64,000 nt of DNA, taken from assembly GCF_007667275.1 (NCBI RefSeq), contig NZ_VDQT01000002.1:682001-746000 (forward strand), in the 5' to 3' direction. Source of the DNA: Stenotrophomonas rhizophila. GTDB taxonomy: Bacteria; Pseudomonadota; Gammaproteobacteria; Xanthomonadales; Xanthomonadaceae. Below are positions 58,601 to 64,000 of this stretch, piece by piece. Position 1 is the first letter of the stretch; each line of letters opens with the position of its first letter. Made by a program: the position numbers and the translations under genes. The notes beneath the pieces are model-generated. The model saw nothing but the letters and a program-made list of their open reading frames with translations. It had not been told where the DNA came from and did not search any database.

Positions 58601-59008
58601 CACATCGCTGGCCGAGACGCGGCTGCCGTCGTCCAGCACCAGGTCAAGCGAGACATAGGTGGACGCCACGGTATCGCCGCCCACGATTTCCGGCAGCACC
58701 AGCCACGACAGGATGGTATCGGCGTCGATGCTCACGTCGGTGCTGAACAGCCTGGTGCTGGCAGTGCCGCCGGCGCTGGCGTAGTGCAGGGCGCGCAAGC
58801 CGCTGTAGCCAACGCCCGGTTTGGCCGCATACGGCGCTTCCGGTCCCTTGCCGATCTTCAGCTGCACGCCGCCGGTGCCGCTCTGCGGGGCCGGTTCGCC
58901 GGGCTCGAAGGAGGTCTGCAGGCCCTGCGCGAAGGCAGGCGAGCAGGCCAGGGCAAGCGCGAGCGGAAGCAGGGCGCGGCGGGCAGGGCGGGGGTGCGGC
59001 TGGGTCAT
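55670..59008 (-). CDS. GH92 family alpha-1,2-mannosidase, exported
   Basis: A 1,112-residue secreted or periplasmic glycosidase. Signal peptide 1-27 (ending SPAFAQ). An N-terminal beta-sandwich region (about 30-400, GH92N) precedes the helical catalytic domain (about 400-900: HIPWMYLYAGQPWKT, YPGDEDNGETSAWYVLASLGLYPL, motifs that hold the calcium and catalytic acids in GH92). The last 150 residues resemble a carbohydrate-binding F5/8-type domain. GH92 enzymes trim alpha-mannosides of N-glycans, using calcium. The ATG 59008 has GGGAGA eight bases upstream. Alone on its strand; expression may be set by a sugar repressor. Confidence 0.93.
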   Translation of the reverse strand: MTQPHPRPARRALLPLALALACSPAFAQGLQTSFEPGEPAPQSGTGGVQLKIGKGPEAPYAAKPGVGYSGLRALHYASAGGTASTRLFSTDVSIDADTILSWLVLPEIVGGDTVASTYVSLDLVLDDGSRVSASDVRDLHGVALGAKAQGDSKTLYPQQWAHKSVRLGDVAALRGRRVVGVELALASADGAPVSGWIDDVRLDNQPRNTPARPSDWVLTTRGTQANGTFSRGNNFPATAVPHGFNFWTPVTDAGALNWLYRWNEQNNAANRPQLQALALSHQPSPWMGDRQTFQVMPSATRGVPEADRTKRALSFSRDNESARPYRYSVRFDNGIAAAIAPTDHAALFQFDFPKDGDANLLFDNIDARGGLTLDAGTQTLSGYTDVRSGLSNGATRMYVVASFDKPWRSSGRIDSGRPTGYIKFDPGSERRVTMRIATSLISVEQARHNLALEIAAGDTLATVAGRAQDAWDQRLARFDIGQASDDQKTTLYSSLYRLYLYPNSGYENAGTAAAPDWRYASQASAEDDNTDGSAVRSFAPIRDGKVYVNNGFWDTFRTTWPAYALFTPDDAGALVQGFLEQYRAGGWVARWSSPGYADLMVGTSSDVAFADAYLKGITGFDAAEAYQAALRNATVVPPDRHVGRKGMDKSTFRGYASADVHEGMSWTMEGALNDFGIANMADALAKRATTAALRERYSTEADYFRHRAGTYATVFDPAAGFFQGRNDDGSWRVDAKDYDARIWGHDYTESNGWTFAFTAAHDGEGLAGLYGSREKLAAKLDTFFSTPETADPKFSGSYGGTIHEMTEARDVRMGMYAHSNQPSHHIPWMYLYAGQPWKTQQHVREILSRLYVGSEIGQGYPGDEDNGETSAWYVLASLGLYPLRMGSPEYAIGSPAFKHARVELQGGAVLTVNAPANSDRNIYVQSLKINGQPWTKTWVPHEVIAKGATLDFEMGPAPSTWGTGPDDAPRSLTARGERPALLHDLLGKGARAQLEDGKALAALVDDDAGTVVPFGGKGNVVFSRVADGAPSMYTLTSGNAAIRGGKWTLEARKAGGSWVTLDQRSGETFQWQQQTRPFRIAKPGRYVEYRLRIEGPGRMQLAEVELLAPSAP

Positions 59009-59335
59009 GCAGGGATCTCCCGGGTGGGACAGGCGGCAGGGCAAGCCCGCATCGGCGACCTCGGCAGACAGCAGCACCCCGGCCGCCCATGGGGGCAGTC
59101 GAAGCGATGCAGGTCCGGCGGGGGACGGGCCATGCGATCGGGTGTTTTGATCGGAACGCAGCCGATCCTGCAACAGCCCGGGCGGGTATGGCAAGTGAAA
59201 TTAGTTCGATCTAAACCCGGAAAAATCGCGGATCGCTGTTCCCGGCAGGGTCGCCCCGCGGCGACCGCCCGCCGCCCGCCCTGCGCCCCGGGTGCTAGAA
59301 TCGAGCCCTTCGCACCCCCAATCTGTGTCCACGCC
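59009..59335. other. Divergent promoter region, GH92 and zf-CHCC genes
   Basis: 327 bases without a gene. An imperfect palindrome TTAGTTCGATCTAA lies at 59201-59214. Its right part, TCGATCTAAAC, also occurs upstream of the GH43 gene (2564-2574). It could be an operator for a sugar-responsive repressor, but this is a weak signal. Confidence 0.35.
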
Positions 59336-59533
59336 ATGAGCCATACCGCCACCGCGCCCGCCAATGCCGAAAAGCGTTACACCGTGCACCGCAGCGATCT
59401 GCCGCTGAGCTGCCCGACGCCGGAAATGGCGCTGTGGAACTCGCACCCGCGCGTGTATCTGCCGATCGAAGACGAGCCCAACGGCAAAGCCGCGTGCCCG
59501 TACTGCGGGTCGGTCTTCGAGCTGGCCGACTGA
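59336..59533 (+). CDS. zf-CHCC zinc-finger domain protein
   Basis: A 65-residue protein of the zf-CHCC family, related to the NDUFS6 subunit of mitochondrial complex I. The zinc ligands are in SCPTPEMALWNSHPRVY (Cys and His) and CPYCGSVFEL (two Cys). No enzymatic role is known in bacteria. It precedes the glycosyltransferase by 16 bases and may be co-transcribed with it. Confidence 0.88.
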   Translation: MSHTATAPANAEKRYTVHRSDLPLSCPTPEMALWNSHPRVYLPIEDEPNGKAACPYCGSVFELAD

Positions 59534-59549
59534 GCTGGCAGGACCGCAC

Positions 59550-60662
59550 GTGCGCCGACTGACCGTGGTGCAGCTGCTGCCGGCGCTGCACTCCGGCGGG
59601 GTCGAGCGCTCCACGCTTGAAATCGCCGCGGCGCTGGTCGCGGCCGGGCACCGCGCGATCGTGGTGTCAGCCGGGGGCCGCCTGGTCGAGCCGCTGCTGG
59701 CCAGCGGCGCCGAACACCTCACCCTGGATATCGGCAGGAAGTCGCTGTGGACGCTGCGCCACGTGCGCACGCTGCGCAACCTGCTGGCGGAAACCCGCGC
59801 CGATATCGTGCATGCGCGCTCGCGCCTGCCGGCCTGGCTCGGGCTGTACGCCGTCCGCAACCTGCCGGCGGCCGCGCGCCCGCACTGGGTCACCACCGTG
59901 CATGGGCTGAATTCGCCCAGCCGCTACAGCGCGGTGATGACCAGCGGCGAGCGGGTGATCTGCGTGTCCAATTGCGTGCGTGAGTTCGTGCTTGCGCATT
60001 ACCCGAGCGTGCCTCCCGAGCGCCTGCAGGTGATCCCGCGTGGCGTGGATCCTGCCCAGTTCCCGCGCGTGGGCGGCAATGACCGGCGTCCGCGCCTGGC
60101 GGTGGCCGCGCAGCATCCGGCACTGGCCGGCGAGGCACCGCTGCTGCTGTTGCCCGGGCGTGGCACCCGGCTCAAGGGCCATGGCCACGCGCTGACCCTG
60201 CTGGCCGGGCTGCATGCGGCCGGCGTGCCGGCGCGGTTGTGGATGCCGGGTACCCGCGAGCCCGGACGCGAGCGCTATGTGGAGGAGCTGGAAGCGCAGG
60301 CGCGCGCGTTGGGCATCGCCGAGGCGGTGCTGATGACGCCCCCCACCGCGCGCATCGCCGAGGCCTACGCGGCGAGCAATCTGGTCCTGCAGCTGTCGGA
60401 CAAGCCCGAAGCCTTTGGTCGCACCGTGGTCGAGGCGCTGTCGGTGGGCCGGCCTGTACTGGGCTGGAACCAGGGCGGCGTGGGCGAGCTGCTGCAACAA
60501 CTGCAGCCGTCCGGCGCGGTACCCTTGGGTGACGCCGAAGCACTGCTGGCGCGCGCGCTGCAGCTGCTGGCGCAGCCGCCTTCGCTGCCGTCGCGTATTC
60601 CGTTCACCCTGCAGGCGATGCAACGTGACACGCTCCAGCTCTATACCTCCCTCGCTGGCTGA
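59550..60662 (+). CDS. GT4-type glycosyltransferase
   Basis: A 370-residue GT-B glycosyltransferase. N-terminal half: VVQLLPALHSGGVERSTLEIA, IVHARSRLPAWLGLYA and the acceptor-side VTTVHGLNSPSRYS; C-terminal half: LLLLPGRGTRLKGHGHAL, PTARIAEAYAASNLVLQLSDKPEAFGRTVVEAL, with the E-x7-E donor motif. It probably adds a sugar to lipopolysaccharide core or a similar acceptor. The start is GTG at 59550 with AGGA upstream. It overlaps the ligase-like gene by 38 bases. Confidence 0.9.
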   Translation: MRRLTVVQLLPALHSGGVERSTLEIAAALVAAGHRAIVVSAGGRLVEPLLASGAEHLTLDIGRKSLWTLRHVRTLRNLLAETRADIVHARSRLPAWLGLYAVRNLPAAARPHWVTTVHGLNSPSRYSAVMTSGERVICVSNCVREFVLAHYPSVPPERLQVIPRGVDPAQFPRVGGNDRRPRLAVAAQHPALAGEAPLLLLPGRGTRLKGHGHALTLLAGLHAAGVPARLWMPGTREPGRERYVEELEAQARALGIAEAVLMTPPTARIAEAYAASNLVLQLSDKPEAFGRTVVEALSVGRPVLGWNQGGVGELLQQLQPSGAVPLGDAEALLARALQLLAQPPSLPSRIPFTLQAMQRDTLQLYTSLAG

Positions 60663-61974
60663 GCCGCTCACGGCACCGGGTTCGCCGGGCTTCCGTGCCG
60701 GCCGCTGGGCGCCATGGTGGGTGATCGCCTACGTGGCGCTGCTGCCGTTGCCCGGCATCGCCGAAACCGTACTCGGGCTCGGTGCGCTGTATGCGGCGGC
60801 GCGCATGGTGCAGCTGCGCCTGCAGGGCAAGCAGCGCATGCTGAGCAGCCCGGCGTGGGCACTGACCAGCATCCTGTTCCTGGGCTACTGGCTGCCGCAG
60901 GCATTTTCCACCTTCGATGCAATCGACCCGGGCGCGGCATGGCGCAAGACCGCCGCCGGCCTGCGCTACCTGCCTTTCATGTGGCTGGTGGCCATTGCGG
61001 TGGCCACCCCGGAGCGGCGTGCGCTGACCTTGAAGGGCATTGCCGCGATCACCGGGGTGTGGACGCTGGATGCCCTGGCGCAGGCAGCGCTCGGCACCAG
61101 CCCGTTGTTCTGGTCGATGGACCAGTTGAAGTGGGCGATCAGCGGGTATGGCCTGTGCGCGCCGGCGGAGATGGCAGCGGCCGATCGCCTCAGTGGCGTC
61201 CTCGGGCCATGCAACCTGAAATTCGGGCAGGTGCTGGCGAGCCTGTCGCCGTTCCTGTTGTTTGCTGCCGCGGCGCGCTTCGGTCGCTGGGGCTGGGTGG
61301 TGGCGGCCCTGGCCGTGGGCGTGGTGCTGGTGCTGGCCGGTTCGCGTGCGGCATGGCTGACCTATGCGCTGGTGCTGGCGTTTTCGGGCTGGCGCCTGCT
61401 GGGCGCACGCGGCTTGATGGCCTGCGTCGCATTGGGGCTGGTGGTGGCGGTCGGGCTGGGCGTGGGTTCCAGCCAGGTCCGTGAGCGCCTGGCGCGCACC
61501 GCGATGGCCTGGGAAGGCGAAAGCGATGGGGTCAACCAGGCGTTGTCCGGGCGCGCCCAGATCTGGGCGGCGGCGGGCTGCATGATCGAGCAGCACCCGG
61601 TCAACGGCGTGGGCGCGCGCGGCTTCCGCGACGCCTACCCGCAGTGCAATCCAACCCCCGAGCACCCGGAAGTGTGGGGCGACGGCCCGGCCCTGCATGC
61701 CCATCAGATCCTGCTGGAAATCCTGGCCGAAACCGGCGTCCTGGGCCTGTTGCTGTGGCTGGCCGCCACCGCCCAAGCGTGGCGCGCCTGGCGCTTTGCG
61801 CCGATGGCGGCGCGCGAACGCGCGCGCCCGGCAATGCTCGCGCTGGCGGTCACCGTGTTCCCGCTCAACACCCACCTGGCGTTCTATTCCACCTTCTGGG
61901 GCGGCCTGACCCTGCTGCTGGCCGCGCTGTACGCCGGCAGCCTGCTGGCCAGCGACGAACCGAACGAAGGGTAA
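60625..61974 (+). CDS. O-antigen ligase-like membrane protein (Wzy/WaaL)
   Basis: A 449-residue inner-membrane protein with about ten helices and the large periplasmic loop typical of the Wzy_C domain (about 305-370: DGVNQALSGRAQIWAAAG, NGVGARGFRDAYPQCN, HAHQILLEILAETGVLG). WaaL ligates O-antigen to lipid A-core in the periplasm; Wzy polymerises it. Which of the two is not decidable here. Start GTG 60625 overlaps the glycosyltransferase, and the first helix begins near residue 28. Part of an envelope-glycolipid run with the acyltransferase and waaA genes further on. Confidence 0.87.
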   Translation: MTRSSSIPPSLAEPLTAPGSPGFRAGRWAPWWVIAYVALLPLPGIAETVLGLGALYAAARMVQLRLQGKQRMLSSPAWALTSILFLGYWLPQAFSTFDAIDPGAAWRKTAAGLRYLPFMWLVAIAVATPERRALTLKGIAAITGVWTLDALAQAALGTSPLFWSMDQLKWAISGYGLCAPAEMAAADRLSGVLGPCNLKFGQVLASLSPFLLFAAAARFGRWGWVVAALAVGVVLVLAGSRAAWLTYALVLAFSGWRLLGARGLMACVALGLVVAVGLGVGSSQVRERLARTAMAWEGESDGVNQALSGRAQIWAAAGCMIEQHPVNGVGARGFRDAYPQCNPTPEHPEVWGDGPALHAHQILLEILAETGVLGLLLWLAATAQAWRAWRFAPMAARERARPAMLALAVTVFPLNTHLAFYSTFWGGLTLLLAALYAGSLLASDEPNEG

Positions 61975-61981
61975 ACGCAAC

Positions 61982-62087
61982 GTAGAGCCACGCCCTGCGT
62001 GGCTGGCGCCATGCCAGGGCTAGACGCGGATGCCGTTGGCATCGCGCTTGACCTGACACCTCACAGCCACGCAGGGCGTGGCTCTAC
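61982..62087. repeat. Inverted pair of GTAG elements upstream of the RAYT gene
   Basis: Forward copy 61982-62005 (GTAGAGCCACG) and reversed copy 62064-62087 (ending GGCTCTAC), 58 bases between. They immediately precede the transposase-like gene, as expected if that gene mobilises such elements. Confidence 0.85.
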
Positions 62088-62144
62088 GCGCAGGTGAGGG
62101 ATTCGGTGATGCCGGGCTTGCTTCGGCTTGGGCACTCTGTTCGC

Positions 62145-62579
62145 ATGTCCAGTCCCCGACTTCGACGTCATCGCGTTTCCCAAACCGGGTATCTCTACAT
62201 CCTTACCACTGTGGTGCATGGTCGGCGCAGGCTGTTTGCCGATGCCGCCAATGCGGAGGCGGTCATCGATTCGCTTCGCCATGTCGAGCGCTGCGGCCGC
62301 AGCCGGTCCATGGCGTGGGTGGTGATGCCCGATCATGTGCATTGGCTGATGGAACTTCGGCGCGGTACGTTGGCGAGTTGCATGAATGTCTTCAAGTCTT
62401 ACAGCAGCCGCCGGTTGGGGGGTGGCAAGGTGTGGCAACACGGCTACTACGATCACGCGATCCGTACCGACGAGTCCTTGCAACATGCTGCGCGCTACAT
62501 CGTAGCCAATCCCCTCCGCGCCGGTCTGGCCGAGAGCATTGGCGAATACCCGTACGCATGGTGCCGCTGGGATCTGTAG
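62145..62579 (+). CDS. REP-associated tyrosine transposase (RAYT)
   Basis: A 144-residue Y1-type single-strand transposase of the IS200-like family (RAYT). The HUH motif is in VVMPDHVHWLMEL (H64, H66), and the catalytic tyrosine is likely Y101 or Y102 in WQHGYYDHAIR; the family's closing signature RYIVANPLRAGL is present. RAYTs are known to be associated with REP palindromes and to cut and rejoin them, but they are not themselves transposed as classical IS. The start is ATG 62145; the frame continues upstream to a GTG at 62094. GTAG elements flank it, and one supplies its stop codon. Confidence 0.9.
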   Translation: MSSPRLRRHRVSQTGYLYILTTVVHGRRRLFADAANAEAVIDSLRHVERCGRSRSMAWVVMPDHVHWLMELRRGTLASCMNVFKSYSSRRLGGGKVWQHGYYDHAIRTDESLQHAARYIVANPLRAGLAESIGEYPYAWCRWDL

Positions 62580-62599
62580 AGCCACGCCCTGCGTGGCTG
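62576..62599 (+). repeat. GTAG element supplying the RAYT stop codon
   Basis: Forward copy beginning GTAGAGCCACG; its TAG (62577-62579) ends the RAYT reading frame. Confidence 0.9.
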
Positions 62600-62618
62600 C
62601 TCTTCGCTCGGCACCGCG

Positions 62619-62756
62619 CAGCCACGCAGGGCGTGGCTCTACGGCGGGGCACCGCGCAGCCACGCAGGGCGTGGCTCTACGGCAGGGCACCGCGCAGCCA
62701 CGCAGGGCGTGGCTCTACGGCGGGGCACCGCGCAGCCACGCAGGGCGTGGCGTTAC
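62619..62756 (-). repeat. Array of four GTAG elements, 38-base tandem period
   Basis: Reversed copies at 62619-62642, 62657-62680, 62695-62718 and 62733-62756, each 38 bases from the next: a 24-base palindrome ending GGCTCTAC plus a 14-base spacer of type GGCGGGGCACCGCG. The last copy is degenerate (CGTTAC), and within it lies the stop codon TAA of the convergent acyltransferase. Confidence 0.9.
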
Positions 62757-63673
62757 TTGTAGAAATCGCTTCTGCCGCCGGGCTGGCGCTTGAAGCGGCG
62801 GTGGATCCACAGGTATTGGTCGGGGGCTTCGCGCACCATGGCTTCGATGGCCTGGTTCACCCGTGCGGTGTCCGCTTCTACGTCGTCGCTGGGGAAGTTC
62901 TCCAGCGGTGCGCCTATCTTCAGGAAGTATTTCCCGCCCTCGCGACGGTGGAAATACGGAATCACCGCACACCCGGTCATCCGCGCCAGCTGGTGGGTGG
63001 CGGTGATGGTCGACGCGGTGTGGCCGAAGAACGGCACGAACACGGTGTCCTTGCCGCGCATGTCCTGGTCCGGGGCATACCACAGGAATCCGCCCTTCTT
63101 CAGGTGGCGCACGGTGGCGCGGATGTCCTCGTTGGCGTACATCGCCTTGGCATAGCGCAGCCGGCCGAACTTCACCGCCCACTCGTAGACCGGGTTGCGG
63201 TGCTTGCGGTACATGCCCGACAGGTCGACGTGGTCGCACAGCAGCCGCCCGCACATTTCCAGGGTCATGAAGTGGCCCGAGACCAGCAGCACTCCGCGGC
63301 CTTCGGCCTGCATGCGGTGCAGGTGCTCCAGGCCTTCCACCTGCACCTTCGGGCGGATGCTGTCGATGCTGCCCCACCAGGCCCGGGCGAACTCGAAGAT
63401 GCCCACGCCCAGCGCATCGAAGCTGTCGCGCAGCAGGCGCTGGCGCCAGGCGTCGTCCTTCTCCGGGAAGCACAGCTTGAGGTTCACCTCGGCCGCGCGC
63501 CGGCGGCTGCTGGCCACGTGGTAGGCCACGGTGCCCACGCCCCGGCCGAGCGCGCGCTGCAGGCCCCACGGCAGGCGGGCAATGCCGAAGGCCAGGAAGA
63601 TGAAGGCGAAGGTCGGCCAATGGCGCGGGTTGCGCAGGGACGGCCGGGTGGCGGTGGAAGCGTTATCGGACAT
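62753..63673 (-). CDS. Lauroyl/myristoyl acyltransferase, LpxL/HtrB-like
   Basis: A 306-residue inner-membrane acyltransferase that adds a secondary acyl chain to Kdo2-lipid IVA. One membrane anchor is at about 20-40. The catalytic HX4E motif is H134-E139 in VSGHFMTLEM, and the RH-containing segment is GMYRKHRNPVYEW, then PFFGHTAST. It is close to the Kdo transferase gene (divergent by 86 bases), consistent with lipid A assembly. LpxL versus LpxM is not distinguished. Confidence 0.9.
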   Translation of the reverse strand: MSDNASTATRPSLRNPRHWPTFAFIFLAFGIARLPWGLQRALGRGVGTVAYHVASSRRRAAEVNLKLCFPEKDDAWRQRLLRDSFDALGVGIFEFARAWWGSIDSIRPKVQVEGLEHLHRMQAEGRGVLLVSGHFMTLEMCGRLLCDHVDLSGMYRKHRNPVYEWAVKFGRLRYAKAMYANEDIRATVRHLKKGGFLWYAPDQDMRGKDTVFVPFFGHTASTITATHQLARMTGCAVIPYFHRREGGKYFLKIGAPLENFPSDDVEADTARVNQAIEAMVREAPDQYLWIHRRFKRQPGGRSDFYK

Positions 63674-63759
63674 GCCCCGATTCTAAGTCATGCGTCCGTT
63701 GCGGTGCGTCGCCCCGTCCCCGCATGTCTTTCCCGGTGCCGCTCCCGTATCCTCTGCGC

Positions 63760-64000
63760 ATGCGTAAAAGCCCTGTCGAATGGATCCTGCGCGGCCTGTA
63801 TTCGGTCGTGCTGTACCTGCTGTTGCCGATCACGGTGTACCACCTGGTCTGGCGCGGCTTCCGGGTGCGTGAATACTTCCAGCGCTGGGACGAGCGCTAC
63901 GCCTCCTATCCGCAACCCACCGGCCAGCCCCGGGTCTGGCTGCACGCGGTGTCGGTGGGCGAGGTCAATGCGGCGGCGCCGCTGGTCAATGCCCTGCGTG
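63760..64000 (+). CDS. waaA: 3-deoxy-D-manno-octulosonic acid transferase, partial
   Basis: The first 80 residues of the Kdo transferase that attaches Kdo to lipid IVA; the gene leaves the window at 64000. A hydrophobic N-terminal anchor (about 10-30) is followed by the signature WLHAVSVGEVNAAAPL, in which E68 corresponds to the catalytic base. ATG 63760 starts 86 bases from the divergent acyltransferase start. Confidence 0.92.
   Translation, partial: MRKSPVEWILRGLYSVVLYLLLPITVYHLVWRGFRVREYFQRWDERYASYPQPTGQPRVWLHAVSVGEVNAAAPLVNALR

Noticed and set aside
55634..59533. A 1,299-codon + strand frame opposite GH92
   Set aside because: Shadow of GH92; only its last 65 codons are real, as the zf-CHCC gene starting at 59336.
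62619..62756. Possible CRISPR array (four repeats at constant period)
   Set aside because: The spacers are nearly identical 14-base sequences, the repeats are GTAG palindromes found elsewhere, and no cas gene is present.

Overview
The window reads as a high-GC gammaproteobacterial chromosome of the Xanthomonadaceae, most likely Stenotrophomonas or a close relative. The clearest clue is about 25 short palindromic elements that begin with GTAG (known in Stenotrophomonas as SMAG or GTAG REP elements), together with a REP-associated tyrosine transposase. Gene content agrees: GH92 and GH43 glycosidases, a TonB-dependent receptor, a glutathione-dependent formaldehyde operon and a glutaredoxin-rhodanese fusion. 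I see no tRNA, rRNA, CRISPR array, prophage or complete insertion sequence.

Layout. 1-7640: partial SDR, an OmpR/kinase pair, GH43 glycosidase, AraC regulator and a multi-PAS hybrid kinase. 7745-11471: cation efflux protein, a small zinc-ribbon-like protein divergent from the frmR-frmA-frmB formaldehyde operon with a perfect operator palindrome. 11478-19155: RIO-type kinase, two cell-wall enzymes (M23, L,D-transpeptidase), DegV, DsbA-like protein and a pair of exported amidohydrolases, one of which has lost its metal ligands. 19309-31687: AMP nucleosidase, DUF924, Grx-rhodanese fusion, polysaccharide deacetylase, a minus-strand cluster (aminotransferase, SGNH hydrolase, methyltransferase, small membrane protein), RsgA, a RES-Xre toxin-antitoxin pair, a QEGLA-motif protein and a TonB-dependent receptor.

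31804-38414 looks like one organic-acid uptake locus. A porin, a CitMHS transporter and a PhaB-like reductase (catalytic Tyr changed to Phe) run leftward. A TctD/TctE-like two-component pair and an orphan periplasmic binding protein run rightward. A second carboxylate locus, 47037-55041, holds a hybrid kinase, a porin, DctA and malic enzyme MaeB.

Between them, 38652-47036 is the accessory island. An orphan LuxR-type regulator is followed by a large exported RHS gene broken by one amber codon. Its C-terminal tip carries HEAGH and NIM metallopeptidase motifs and overlaps a lipoprotein gene, probably the immunity protein. Beyond this lie a decayed copy of the LuxR 3' end, a SymE-like toxin gene, a hypothetical gene, a new dispersed repeat family and a minus-strand terminator pair that may end an unannotated RNA.

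55090-64000 carries a secreted GH92 alpha-mannosidase, a zf-CHCC protein and envelope glycolipid genes (GT4 glycosyltransferase, O-antigen ligase-like protein, LpxL-type acyltransferase, partial waaA), interrupted by the RAYT gene and its repeat array. All gene functions are by recognition of motifs and family resemblance; no database search was run.
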